Origin: Apteryx mantelli
Lineage: Eukaryota > Chordata > Aves > Apterygiformes > Apterygidae
DNA length: 64,000 nt
Reading direction: 5' to 3'
Assembly: GCF_036417845.1 (NCBI RefSeq)
Contig: NC_089978.1
Location: forward strand, 84,128,007-84,192,006
Every line of letters starts with the position of its first letter. The stretch's first letter is position 1. The position numbers and the translations under genes are program-made. This document shows positions 50,801 to 62,559 of this stretch, piece by piece. Below the pieces are notes generated by a model. It worked only from the letters and a program-made list of their open reading frames with translations. It ran no database searches and was not told where the DNA came from.

Positions 50801-52162
50801 TATCTGAAGAAGTTGATGATGAATGAGAATGAGATTTCTACCTCTATTAGCACAGGGATGGAAAGCCAATCTCTTCAAGTTTTAGAATTCAAAGGAAATC
50901 GTTTAGATGTTTTATGGATGGATGGAAATGCTAGATACCTGTCATTCTTCAAGAATCTGACCAGTCTAGAGAAACTGGATATTTCCTTCAATTCTCTCAG
51001 TTTTTTGCCTCCTGGTGTTTTTGAAGCTATGCCTCCAGAACTCAGGATACTCAACTTAACCAGTAACAAGCTGAAGAGTTTCAGCTGGGGAAAACTCCAG
51101 TTACTGGAGAAACTAATAACGTTGGACCTTAGCAATAACCTTCTGCTTACAGTTCCCCGAGAACTGTCTAATTGCTCTTCAACCATCCAAGAACTGATAC
51201 TCCGAAACAATCGCATTCAACGGCTAACTAGACATTTTCTCAGAGGTGCTTTTAATTTGAAATACTTGGACCTCAGCTCAAACAAGATTCAAATAATTAA
51301 GAAATCTAGTTTTCCTGAAAATGTCATCAACAATCTGAAGATGTTGCTTTTGCACGGAAATCCTTTCAAATGCAATTGTGATGCAGTATGGTTTGTTTGG
51401 TGGATCAATCAGACCCAAGTGACTATTCCACTCCTGGCCACAGATGTGACCTGTGCTGGCCCGGGGGCACATAAAGGAAAGAGCGTGGTTTTCTTAGATC
51501 TCTATACCTGTGAGCTGGACACCTCCTATTTGATCCTGTATGCTGTGTCAGCTTCAGCTGTCCTAGGTTTTATGGTGTTCACAGTTATGAGCCATCTCTA
51601 TTTCTGGGATGTGTGGTATAGTTACCATTACTGTACTGCCAAGTTGAAGGGCTATCGCCGTTTACCTTTACTGGATACTTGCTATGATGCTTTTATTGCC
51701 TATGACAATAAAGATCCAGCTGTGAATGAGTGGGTGCTGACAGAATTGGTTGAAAAATTGGAAGATCAAAAAGTCAGACAGTTCAACCTATGCCTGGAAG
51801 AAAGGGACTGGCTCCCAGGACAGCCAGTCTTTGACAACCTTTCCCAGAGTATTCAGCTGAGCAAAAAGACCATATTTGTCCTGACCAACAAATATATGAA
51901 AAGTGGAAGCTTCAAGACAACATTTTACATGGCCCACCAGCGACTTATAGATGAAAAAATGGATGTAATTATTTTGATATTTCTTGAGAAGGTTTTGCAG
52001 AAGTCCCGGTATGTCCGGTTGAGGAAGAGGCTGTGCAGAAGTTCTGTCCTGGAATGGCCAACTAACCCTCGATCTCAGCCTTACTTCTGGCAGTGCCTGA
52101 AAAATGCAATAACTATGAACAATACCCTGGCTTACAACAAACTTCTCCAAGAAACCGTTTAG
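44705..52162 (+). CDS. TLR7: Toll-like receptor 7, complete
   Basis: Endosomal receptor for single-stranded RNA and guanosine-like ligands; it signals through MyD88 to NF-kB and IRF7. Coding exons are 44705-44707 and 49022-52162, giving 1047 residues (1049 in human). Visible in order are a signal peptide (about 1-26), an N-terminal cap with C34, and leucine-rich repeats to about residue 783. The last include NCPRCYNAPYPCTPC and a Z-loop insertion around 430-500 that is rich in Cys and basic residues. A C-terminal cap follows (C785, C787), then a membrane segment at about 837-857 and a TIR domain from C888. The TIR domain keeps box 1 (CYDAFIAYD), the BB loop RDWLPGQP with P933, and FW near the end. 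The frame is uninterrupted, so the receptor should be functional. One copy only is present. TLR8 is excluded by closer match to TLR7 throughout. Confidence 0.97.
44791..44829. repeat. (CTTT)n microsatellite
   Basis: About ten copies of a pyrimidine-only tetramer lie 84 bases downstream of the TLR7 start-exon donor. Confidence 0.92.
45607..45798. mobile_element. Candidate small inverted-repeat (MITE-like) element
   Basis: CACCTAATTTCAGGCATGTA at the left end is matched by an inverted copy at the right end. Reading inward, about 21 of 27 bases agree and the outermost ten are identical (CACCTAATTT / AAATTAGGTG). The similarity ends abruptly outside the arms. The enclosed 190 bases are richer in GC than their surroundings and hold no reading frame. 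The form suggests a small non-autonomous DNA transposon. I cannot name the family, and no target-site duplication is clear. Confidence 0.45.
49022..52162 (+). CDS. TLR7: TLR7 main coding exon
   Basis: Encodes Val2 to the C-terminus (ETV, stop TAG at 52160-52162) in one exon, as is usual for this subfamily. It begins GTG CCT CAT directly after the acceptor AG. The GTG is Val2, not a start codon. The next in-frame Met is about residue 88, beyond the signal peptide and cap, so starting there would break the receptor. Many N-glycosylation sequons (for example NATNLT) sit in the repeat domain, as expected for an endolysosomal ectodomain. Confidence 0.97.
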   Translation: MPHAKIPNALPYVLLFVFPKLLSGVWFPKSLPCDVEVSKATVTVDCSDRRLTEIPRGIPTNATNLTLTINHIPHVYPTSFAHLENLMEIDFRCNCVPVRLGPKDHVCTRTPQIENGSFAALARLRSLYLDANQLLEIPRGLPTTLRLLSLEANSIFSITRANLSELRNIEVLYLGQNCYYRNPCNVSFEIEETAFLDLKNLTILSLKSNNLTYIPPNLSSTLKELYIYNNMIQVIQEHDLIALHNLEILDLSGNCPRCYNAPYPCTPCPKGTIEIHPKAFQSLKQLKILRLHSNSLQRILSSWFENTRNLKELDLSQNFLAKEIGDAQFLKLIPSLVELDLSFNFQLQMYSPSLNLSKTFSSLVNLEILRLRGYVFKELKQENLDPLLHLRNLTVLDLGTNFIKVADLKVFKKFPALKFIDLSVNKISPSSGESNCYRFCPNPRNSVEQYNRQILQDMHYFRYDEYGRSCKSKDKEAASYRPLVNEDCLKYGETLDLSRNNIFFISPSDFQDLGFLRCLNLSGNAISQTLNGSEFYYLSELKYLDFSNNRIDLLYSTAFKELKLLEVLDLSYNKHYFLAEGVTHVLNFMKNLTYLKKLMMNENEISTSISTGMESQSLQVLEFKGNRLDVLWMDGNARYLSFFKNLTSLEKLDISFNSLSFLPPGVFEAMPPELRILNLTSNKLKSFSWGKLQLLEKLITLDLSNNLLLTVPRELSNCSSTIQELILRNNRIQRLTRHFLRGAFNLKYLDLSSNKIQIIKKSSFPENVINNLKMLLLHGNPFKCNCDAVWFVWWINQTQVTIPLLATDVTCAGPGAHKGKSVVFLDLYTCELDTSYLILYAVSASAVLGFMVFTVMSHLYFWDVWYSYHYCTAKLKGYRRLPLLDTCYDAFIAYDNKDPAVNEWVLTELVEKLEDQKVRQFNLCLEERDWLPGQPVFDNLSQSIQLSKKTIFVLTNKYMKSGSFKTTFYMAHQRLIDEKMDVIILIFLEKVLQKSRYVRLRKRLCRSSVLEWPTNPRSQPYFWQCLKNAITMNNTLAYNKLLQETV

Positions 52163-55100
52163 CCCTACCACTCCATGTAAAATATTGTTATGATGGATGG
52201 TGAGGAAAAAATCCCAAACTTTGTTTGGAGAAAATGTCAAAGCATGGAGGATAAATTTAATTTTGATATTATACCCCAAAATGAAATGCACAATTAGTCC
52301 CAAAGTTGATAATTTCCTTGTTTCGCTGTGACAAGATTCAATATAAGCCGTTGCCAGCACAGATCTCTAATTGACATGCACCTTGCTTGGTATTTCCTGT
52401 TGCACAGCAAAATAGGATGCACTACTCACTGGAAGTCCCTGGTTTAGAAGAGAATCACCACTTCCAGCTTTCAGTTCACTGGAGGCCTCCAGCATTTCCT
52501 GTGGTTGGGCCAAATTTTGGTGAGACACTTGCTCAGCTTACTCTAGTACACAGACTGCCAGGAGGAGTTTGGCTGTGCCTAAAGTTGCTGCTGTTTGGAT
52601 CACTGTTTGAGTAAATATGATTTTAATAGAAAATTATAGTTTCTATATGTGTGTGTATATGTAAAACAGGAAAAGCGTTTACTGATACATTCTTGTCAGG
52701 AAATACTCTAAGCAAAGTTCATGCTTTACTTTTAGGAGTCATAGAAATTTGAGCGCTACTATTTTTTCATCTTGGGCTTACAGCTGCTGAGCCGACCTGC
52801 TCTGTCTGACCAGGCAACATGCCTCATCTCTGGAAAGGACGTGCTGGTGGGACTGCTGTCAGGGGTTTGCATGCTGTATAGGAGCTCTCCCATGGCTGCA
52901 TTGTCAAAATGCTCATAAATCTGAAGACTGGAAGAACTTTTATGGGCCAAAATGAGAATGTATGAGAGGAACAATTTCAGAAGGGCTTGCAGACTGTTGG
53001 TAGGAGGAAGTTACAAGATAGAGGGAGCCCTGTGCATGGGGGTGTTGCACAAGAATAAGGAGGGGGAGCAGGACAGCAGATAGACTGAAGGAAGCCTTTG
53101 CACAAGGCAGATGAAGAAAATCAAGGAAAACAAAGAGGAAATCAAAAGAGATAAGGAAAGGAAGGTAAAAGAAAAAAAAAAGAGAGAACACAGAAAAGGC
53201 AGGAAAAAATAAAGAGAGAAAAGCAATAGCTAAATTATGACCTAAAGAAAGATTTGCTGATAATTTCTAATAGCCTCTTCACTTTGCATTTCACCTATCT
53301 TCCTGACTGCTTGTTGAGCTGGCTTCTCTCTGAGGACTCAGAGCTCCTTTTCAGTGTCAGGCCTTCAGTTTTCACCTCTGCCTAGGAGGAGCTCAGCTTT
53401 TCTGTTTTGGTTCAGGCCCTGTGTTACCATCCCTTGTATATCACCTGGGGTGGTGTCAGCGGGTCCAGGAAGGGTTGGCCCCTAAGGAGATGCTAAGCTG
53501 GCTGAATCACTTGCCTCTGCCTGCCTAGACTTTCTTCAAAGCAAAACATACTCATTTAAAATCACCAAACATGTAAGACCTAGTCATACAACAAAAGCGT
53601 CCTGCTGACTATTTCTTTAGCTAGGCTGTGGCTGCTCTAGAAGGCTCAGTTTCAGTGCCAGCCTAAAGCCCTCCTTGATCCCTGGACAGGCCTCTCTTCC
53701 ACAGCAGCTCTTGGGGTTCCGCTGAAAAACAGAGCTGGGAACCAGTCTGGCTTTAGAAACACCCTGAAAAAGAAAAGAAACTTCAGAGAAAATGAATGCT
53801 TAAGCCTGTTCCCTAGTCTGGTTCATAGCACATCCTCATAAAACACATCATAGTGTTTCAGCTGAAGTCTTTGTAATGGCAGCATAAATCTCACTGTGCA
53901 TTGCACAAGAAGGTTCTGCTTGTTGTAATTATCTCTGATTTGGGAGGAACAGTGTGCTCTCTCTTCTCGCCTGGCACTTTTGTCCACAGCCAAGCTGAGC
54001 AGCTTCTCTTCTCTCTCTCAAAACCCTTTTTCTTTTCTGCTGACTAGTCTCTGTGACTGCTCTGGCCCAGAGGGAGCCGACACTGTTAACTACTTGGAAT
54101 CTGCATATCTAAACTGCCTGTTTCTGTTACTAGTCTACCTATTCTGCTTGGTTCTTTCTTTGAATGACCCCTTTTTCATTTAACTCTAGGCATCCAGGCA
54201 GACAAGAACATGAACAAGAAAGACAAACTGCATTAATAACAGGTTTCTTTTCTCAGTTTGTCACAGCATTTTTATTGATTAACAACAGAAGCAGGAGAAC
54301 GGGAAGCCCTGGTTAGAAGAGGGGGTGTTTAGTGGTTATTTTTTAAAGAATACCTTTCTAACAACTGTTGTGTTTATGAGCCTAAATAATCTGTATCTCT
54401 AAACAGAATAACATGAGCTGTAATACCAGTCTCTTCATAAGGTAATGCTAATATAAATACTTCTGCTCCTCAAGTACTTTCACATCATCTTCCTCCCTCT
54501 CCCCACATCACTACTTCTGTCTGGAATAACTTCTTACTCCTGGGTCCAGGTGGTTAAGGCAGGGGCAAAAGGTCTCTTGGCCTATCAGAGATTAAGGGGA
54601 GAAGTATTTTCTCCTCTTCCATCGAGCAGAAGCCAAAGGAGCAGTATGGGGAGAGTAGGTAAGTGTTAGCTAAGGCTGTGAAGTGGCCTTAAATATAAGC
54701 AATGGGTCTATCAACAAAAACCTGAGATGGTGGTATGGCAAGGAGATTATTCACACTATAGTGCAAGTATGGAGAGAGGCCAGGGAGACTGCATGAACCA
54801 GTTTGTGAGTATCCAAGAGAAATGGTAAACTCCATCTGCAGTGCGCTCTGCAGTGGGAAGCAAGCAGTCTTCTGCACGGCACTGCCCACCACCTTGGCCA
54901 GTGCTCTCTGCCTGCACCTGCTTCACTGGGTGAAGCACCAACAGCAGTTTTCACATGGCAAAACCCTTTCTGATGCCTTTCTATTTCCCCTGCAATAAAC
55001 ACACAGCCACGGGAATAAGAAGGGATCAAGGAAGACTGAAACACCAAGTGTTCCTCTAGCTATTGATAGGTTGGGGCGGGGGGGGGAGAAAATTCTCCCC

Positions 55101-56431
55101 CTCCCCCAATTGCTTTTGTTTCCTGTGATATACCTGGATAGGTACAGTGCTTTGGGGAAGAGGTGCCATCCCAATTAGAAGAGGCAGGCATACAACCTTC
55201 TCTCTGAATGCTTCAGGGTATCCTAGAAGAGGACCTGCATACTGTACTGGCCTATGTAGGTTTCACAGGCTGAAGATGACCTCTGTAAGCACAGACTGAC
55301 TAGGTTCGGGGGGGGGGTTAGGTGTAGTTTCATAACTGGCAGCTAAGAGCTTTGCACTGGTGGGCACAAGCTCAATCTAAGCCTTTCTTCAGGAGGAAAA
55401 AAAATTAATTGAATTTATATTCAATAAACTTATACCTAAGAAATGTCTTAAATGGGCATGCCCTCCATTCTTCCTGGAACCTTTTTTATAATGGAGCACA
55501 ACTGAAAAGGTAGAAGTTATTTGACAGATTCAAACTAATAATTTACACTTAAACTGTGTGAGGATTTTTAACTTTGGGGCGTGCTTGCCTAGTTGGTGTC
55601 GCAGTGTCTGAATTTATTTAGATCCAAATAACACTGAGGAGTCCTGAGATTTCTATGGCTCAGGGTTTCAGGGTGGTATAGCTTGTGACCTTGTGTGAAA
55701 TTAAAGAGGATGTGGCAGTAAGGACATTCAACTGACTTAAATGTAGATATCTACAGCTGTGTTAACTGGCCTAAGTTTTTTTCTCCCTTCAAAAGTGAGA
55801 TGCAGATGTTTTGAGGATATGACTTATCTACTACAGAAGTTTAAGATAGGTCAAAGGAATTGCACTCCAAAAGTACTATTTCTATCCATTAATTGTAAAG
55901 GATTCCTATGCTGGCTAGTTCAGATGTAGGTGGCTACACGGCAGATGTCTTTAGTTAGATGAGGCGAATGCTGCTCCAGGCTACATGTGCAATTAGTAGC
56001 AAGTTGGTCCTGAACGACTATGTCATGTGGATGGGAAAACATCTGGAGTGCTATCAACACCAGCTCTGATGACTGAAACTGTTCTACTTCAGACACTATT
56101 TCCTTAGAAAGATTTTACCAGACACTAGCTAGACATGTTATTTAGCCTACATGACCTGGAAAGCCCACACATAGAGAGGAGGAAGGAAGAAGAAGAGAAG
56201 GGAAGGAAAATGTTGCTGGATTTATCAAGTTTTTACAGTCATTGTGAAATCAGCAGAAAAATGTCCTGTTTACATTACTGATGATATCACTATTTTGCCA
56301 CAAGAAGAATATCAAATGAAAACTGGTAAGAAACATTCTTATTTACAGCATAGATTTATATGAATATAACAATCTCTTCACCCTCATTTTTTAAGAACTG
56401 ACATATGAGGAACTTCAGGTGACTCCGCGTG

Positions 56432-56525
56432 AGAATAATTTAGTTTGGAAAGGACCTCTAGGGGTCAAAGCAGGTCTAATTTCAAAGTTACATTAGATTG
56501 CCTAGGGCCTTTTCCTGATGCAAAG
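56432..56525 (-). mobile_element. CR1 LINE 3'-end fragment, reverse orientation, internally deleted
   Basis: GAATAATTTAGTTTGGAAAGGACCTCTAGGGGTC, then AAAGCAGGTC, CAAAGTTACATTAGATTGCC and AGGGCCTTTTCC, follows the reverse complement of a CR1 3' end block by block. The consensus is gaatcatttaggttggaaaggacctctggaggtc...aaagcagg...ttagatcaggttgctcagggcctt. About 20 bases of the 'atctagtccaacc' part are missing. CR1 is the dominant LINE of birds. The match is from memory of the consensus. Confidence 0.6.
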
Positions 56526-56954
56526 TTGGGGTACTGTATAACAAACGTTACCCTGTAAAGGAACTTCATAGTAGCATCTTTAAAAAATATATAAAAAGCA
56601 GGAGCCTTTGGTCCGCAGTAGATCACTTGTTTGGACGACAGGCACTCCAAAATAGAGAATATATTTTTTTACGTACTGAACACTTCTTATCTCTTCATTT
56701 CCTAAATCTTCATCTGTAAAGTATCTGCCTGTAGAAATAAGCTGTGTGATAGGCTGCTCATCTGAAAAATTTAGCACTTTCTCCATTTACTTTGAACAAG
56801 AGATTGAGATCATTTAGGTTATAATTCTGCTCAGTTGCCTCTATAGGAGCTTAACTTCATTGACTACATATAGAAGTTAACCTCCTAATTTGGAAACATA
56901 AATTGTGTAACTAAATGCAAAAGACATACATATTAATCCACCATTATCTCCAGG

Positions 56955-57055
56955 GTCTATAAATGGGAAAACTAGAGCACCAGAAGTTGAATGATTTCCT
57001 ACTGTGTCCATCCATTGATGGCAAAACTAAAAAGGAAACCTAGATTTCCAACCTT
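56955..57055 (+). repeat. Possible MIR/L2-type tail
   Basis: ATAAATGGGAAAACTAGAGCACCAGAAGTTGAATGATTTCCTACTGTG...GATGGCAAAACTAAAAAGGAAACC parallels the shared tail 'acagatggggaaactgaggcacagagaggttaagtgacttgcccaagg...gtggcagagc...gaacc'. It is diverged and lies just downstream of the CR1 fragment. Confidence 0.35.
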
Positions 57056-58593
57056 TAAAAGCAACCTGAATATATTTCTTGGTTACTAGGCACATTAAGG
57101 TTATTGTAAATGAGGTTCTTTACTTAGAAAAATAGGCAATCTGAGAATCAAATGTGTACATGGGGAGAAATTCTGAATTTGGGAGTGCAGAGTATTGAAG
57201 CTGTTTGTGAGGCAGTAGGAAGCCCTATTAAGTTCTGTAAAACTGTTTTTTTCTTTCTGTGGGAGAATATCTTTGTTCAAGACATACATTATTGAGGCAA
57301 AGAAGTGGTATCAGAATAGTCACCAATCTAAAACCAAGGCTTTATCTCCCTGCCATTTGTTTTCCTTCCTTTGCTGTTACTGAGGTGAACTGCTAATGAC
57401 AAACTTCTGAGAAAAGCAGTTCTAGATAACTGAGCTTTTTTTGAGAGAAAATGAAAACACCCACAAAATCAAACCCATCCTTGCCTGTACAAATTCAGAA
57501 ACATTTGAGGAAATAAAGTTTCAGTCTTTTTGGTAGCAAATGCATTATTAAAGCACTGACAACAAATTCTTGTAGTGATGGAAAAGGTGGCAGGCTTGCA
57601 AAACTGAAGGTGTCAAATTTCAATCTCTAAATCTTTTTCTGAATGTTTCTTTTATTTTTAGAAGTGAATTTCCAGTCTCACTGCCTTGGCTCTCTGATTT
57701 ATCTATGCCACAGTCCTCACAGTAATATATGCAAGCCTGACCTTATGCATTCTCTTGGTTTATTTTACTAAGACTCCACAAGAGTGAGAGGTTCTGGAAG
57801 TACATATTGCTTAAAAACACATAAGCTCAGTCTTGTATTTTCCTATAGACATAGTACTTTTCAAGTGAAAAGGGAAGCTGTCAATTAGACCCTTTTTTGT
57901 CAATACATCTGTTTCTTTTCCTGTCCTAAGTTGCTTCTGCTTTTGCTTCCCTAACTGAATAACTCAAAATCTGAGTTTTAACTGACATTCCCCAATGAGG
58001 AATTGTTCTAAGAGTACAAGAACAAAGGAAAATTTCCTGAAACATAAAACAAGTGAATTTTTATCTTATATCCTTGTTTTCTGGCTGGCAGATGATTCTT
58101 CCCCATCACATACCTGTAATATTTCAGATCCACAAGTTTGTATGGAAGAACATTTATACAAGAACATGCTCTTGGTTAAAAGCTGCATTCTGTTCATAAT
58201 AAAATCTTTTAACCTAATTATCTAATTATCTTAGGCTATGACTTATCTTATTTTTAATTCCAGTATTACCTAAGAGAAATTCAATCACTAAACTGTGCTC
58301 TTGTTTATCTATTCTGAAGTCAAGTTTGTGATGCAAAAGCAGCAACTACCAAAGAAGAATTTTTGTGACCCTTGCACTTTGGTTCCAAACAAATCTCAAA
58401 GCCCTTGTGTAATTTCCTCTGTTTTCTCACCTCACATAGTCTTCTCAGATGTTCCACAGTGTCACCATGTTAGAAGCTATTATGTCCTAGACCCCATCTC
58501 ATGCAACACTGGCACAAAATTTCCCACTGGTTCACCAAAACCCAGAGCTGGATTATTCATCTTTGTAAGCCAATCAGCAATTTGGGCTGCTGC

Positions 58594-58678
58594 AAGAAAA
58601 AGAAAGAAGAAGAAGAAGAAGGAGAAGGAGAAGAAGAAGAAGAAGAAGAAGAAGAAGAAGAAGAAGAAGGAGAAGAAG
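58594..58678. repeat. (GAA)n purine tract
   Basis: About 85 bases of AAG/GAA repeats with a few GGA units. Open frames running into it read as poly-Lys or poly-Glu and are not genes. Confidence 0.95.
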
Positions 58679-59767
58679 TGATGTGTAGCCTATTCTTATG
58701 AATAAATCAAACACTGACTAAAGACTCCCTCTTAGTATTACTCCCTCCCAGTGGCTCTACTTCGGCTTCCCATAGCTGCCCCTAAGAAAAACCCTGCTTC
58801 GAGGTGAGACCTAATCACAGAAAGTACCTGGCAGGAAAGTTAATGCTTTGGGCTACAGACATTTGGGTTTTGGATTTCCTTGGGACTGTTACGCTGTATG
58901 CTTGCTTATGTGTGGACTCTGGGGGCTGATGTGCACCCTTTTCAGCTCCAGAGCACCTGCCAGCATGGGGGCAACTCTAGAGGTGACAGAGAAAGACCAG
59001 CTGCCTCTGCAAAGAGCAGCCATGGCAGTATTCAGCTTTGCAGCAGCTAAGACCTTCTGAGGTTCTTGCCCTTTGACCAAAGACACTTAGAGCAGTTAAA
59101 AAATCAACTCTGAGTGATCCTGAAATCCTGAAAAAAACACCTCTTAGCCAAAATTTAAATCAGTAATTTATAATGTCAGGGACCACAGCAAGAATTCTTC
59201 AGACAACCCCAAATCTTCATTACATTGTCAACAGCAGACCAAAATCAGCTGAGAAATCTCACAGTAATGTAAGAAATGATGTGATTTACATATTAAAGGA
59301 GAAAAAAAAAACAAAAAACAAGAAACAGTACTTTTAAGGGAAACTAAATATATAAATAGCTCTAAAGAAAGAGGAAGCGAAGAGTACAAAACAAACATAT
59401 TTTCTCAAGGCAGAAGTCTCAGGAAAGAAAAAGTTAACTGACAGTCTGAGTCTGGCACTGTTCTCAAGTATTTTCTTATAATAGTAATTTTACATGCAAG
59501 GAGTGACTTATTAATATATATTGAGAATGTAGGTTCTTATGTAGTTTCCTTTATTATGTATTTTTATACAGTAGTTATACATGTCTTTTAAAGCACTGAA
59601 CTAATTTTGCAACTGCATATTTTAATCAAAATTAATATGAAAAAATACTGCAATATCTGCTATGGAAATACATTCATTAGTTATCAGCATCCAATAATCC
59701 AAATGGTTATACAGTGATGTTATTACTTCCTTGGAAATTAGAGACTATAAAAGCACAAGTAGATACT

Positions 59768-59851
59768 TCATATATATATTCATATATATATTCATATATA
59801 TATTCATATATATATATATTCATATATATATTCATACATATATTGATATAT
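59768..59851. repeat. AT-rich 12-base minisatellite
   Basis: About seven tandem copies of TCATATATATAT. One is extended by an extra TATA, and the last ones are diverged. Open frames across it read as Tyr/Ile repeats and are artefacts. Confidence 0.92.
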
Positions 59852-60359
59852 ACATTTCATTTAGCAATTATGTCAAATTACTTTATTGTGGAAGATTCCC
59901 ACAGTGGTGCAAAGCTAAAACAAATACATTAAACTCACATCAATGGCAATGAATATCTTTGTTGCACAAAATGGTTAACAATAACAGTGACCAAAGTTTA
60001 TTTAGCACTCAATGACTATTCACTGTATAACTGACTTCCTGTATAACAGTATATTGTCCAACAAGAAGTCTAGAACCTGCTCTAAAAACTTTAAATTATA
60101 GTTGTTTCTTTCAACATGAAAACATGCTCACTGTTTTAGAAAAAAGAAAAACATATTTCTCTTGTGTATTTCCCCAGAGACAACCTTCAGACATTTTTCT
60201 GTCCCTTTGTCTGCTAAACTGGGGAACACTGTGCTTGCACATGCTTTCCCCTATTTTAGTATCCCCAGGCTACGACCAAATTAATTCCTCACCTTCTAAC
60301 TATCTCTTGGATATGATAACTATGTTCTTCTTCTCAAGTCTCTCATGATAAGGCACTTC

Positions 60360-60640
60360 GAACTAGTGCCCCTTGCCCACCTTGTCCTGCTGTGAGCTGC
60401 TGGCCAGCGTGCCGAAGTCAGGAGGCTGCTTTTCCTGAGGGGTTCAAGGCCTGAGAGCAGCTTGTCATGCCCTGGCCCTACTCCTGCCCCAAGCACCCCT
60501 CAGAGGGGCCAGGCTGTCCCCAGATTGCCCAGGGGAGCTTTCTTCCAACTGTAGGAACCTGTGCTGGGGGGCTAAAATGGAGTAGTGTCAATGTCCCGAG
60601 GGGTCAAACTCTGCCATCTGGACTGTCATTTCCTGAGACA
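60360..60640. other. GC-rich patch in AT-rich intergenic DNA
   Basis: Composition rises clearly for about 280 bases, with runs such as CCTGGCCCTACTCCTGCCCC. No reading frame of note, repeat family or gene is recognisable. It could be an unrecognised repeat or a small regulatory block. Confidence 0.4.
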
Positions 60641-61120
60641 ACCTGATCAAAACTTCCAAGTGCTCCTTTTTTTATATCCATCTACGTAGCCTGTCTTGAC
60701 TCTGTTGTAGAGCAGAGAGCTCAGCTGGGAGTTTAGAGGTGAACATGGCACAACAGGGCCTAATCCTCTTTGGCTAATCCTCCTATTTAGTCCTCTTTGA
60801 CTGGAGATAGGGTTGCCGTTGGGCTGAGAGTGAGCTTGCGAGGGTGAGCAGGTATGGAGTGCGAAGGATGAGGGGAATTCTGCAGACTCAAAGAATCCCT
60901 AAATGAAAGAGGAACTAAACAACATATCATGCAAAGAACACTCAGTAACTTGGTCCTTTGTGAATTAATTATGATGTCCTTTCCTGCTCATTTCCCAGTC
61001 TTCTATGTGTAGCTAGTTGTGATTTGTTATTTTTATATTGTGTAATGTGGGAAATCCCCCCAAAACCCCATTTGTTTAAAATTAAATTCCTGATAACTAA
61101 AAGATTTCTGTTAACTTTAC

Positions 61121-61159
61121 TCTCCTTCTCTCTCTCTCTCTCTCACTCTCTCTCTTTCT
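61121..61159. repeat. (TC)n microsatellite
   Basis: Imperfect TC dinucleotide tract, interrupted once by CA. Confidence 0.88.
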
Positions 61160-62559
61160 TCTTCCCTAAAGAAAGATTGTAATATGTTGTCAAGACTACA
61201 GCAGAGCACAGTAGCTCTTGTGCCTTGGTAACATGATACAGCATTTTTTCATGGACAGAAGTGAAAATTTTCTTGTAGTATAACTGAATGGAAAATGCAT
61301 GTTGGCAGAATGAAACGATCCAAGCTGGAGTATGACCTGGATGTAATTTCAGTATATTTCTGTTCCTGAGAAAGAATATCATGAGATGGTTATTTCTCAT
61401 CTAGTGCTCACATTCCTCTGCCTGCTGATCACCACATGCCCTCTCCATCCCATCAGATAGATAGACACACTGGTTCTGCTTCCTATTTTTCTTTTCACTT
61501 TTTATTGATCTTCCTTCTCACCTCACTTCTACCTCCTGTTTTATGGGGGCTCTTCCTGCAGAGAAAACAAATTGATTCAACATTAATCTTAATTGCTTGC
61601 ATTCTCTCTAGCCATAATGTTTTTGACTTCATTAGAGATGATAAAATATCTCATGCTAACAATTCAGTATGAGATATTTTATATGCATGTAGATACTAAC
61701 TAAAAGAATATCTAGGTTATCCTTCACATCATTTTACAGTGATGAAGACGACACATGCCTGCACTGTATTTTGACAGACATTTCTCTTCATCTTACTGCA
61801 GAACCATTAAATTAGTTGACAGCATCTGTGCTTCATTCTACAAGTAAACAGTTAACTCTTTCAGGATAAATCTGTATTCAATATTTTTTTGTTTATCATG
61901 AAAGCATTTGGGGTTATTTTTACTTCGTGTGATTGTGTGTGACAGTATTTTCTAGGAACAGCTATACCAGAGAATTGCACAGCATTTCAAGTTTGTTGCT
62001 GCATGTGATCCAGCTGTAAATATAAATTTTTGAATTTTCAGGATAGAGGACAACTTCATAACATTTTTCATAACTAAAGCTTTTCCTTCAGTTTGATTTC
62101 TAACTAACTGGAGGGTCTTTGCAGACTTATAATGGCTGATGTGAATGCTTCCTGTATGTTTTCCTTGTGAGTGGTGCTTTCTTGACCTCAAGTCTATGGC
62201 CAGAGTACAACCAAGCTCCACCTTGATCATTTTAACACAGATTATGGGCATACTGCCTGGTCTGTACTAGACTATTAACACCTTTTTTTTAGTATGTGAA
62301 AAGTAGCATGATCAAGCTTTGAGTTTAAATGAGGCCTGGGAAAATTAGAGAAGCAGTGCATCTGATACTTTGTCTTGACATCAGTTATCATGACATTTTA
62401 AGAGTACTGAAGAGATTTCTCTGGAGGATTTTTACAATTTTAAGCACCTTCAGACTTTGATACTGGACTGGAATTAGCATATTAAGGCCAAAAAAATCTG
62501 ATTACGATAGGTCTCCAACCTTTGTTTACAGCAAATGCAATTGCCTCAAGTTTAAAAAG

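Noticed and set aside
51788-52360. 190-codon minus-strand frame opposite the TLR7 TIR domain
   Set aside because: It lies antisense to a well-identified coding exon and runs out past the TLR7 stop. It is a shadow of the real frame with no family match.
58295-58681. 128-codon frame ending in poly-lysine
   Set aside because: The end is simply translation of the GAA repeat, and the rest has no recognisable domain.
60430-60460. GGTTCAAGGCC string resembling a tRNA T-arm
   Set aside because: No matching A-box or cloverleaf could be formed around it.
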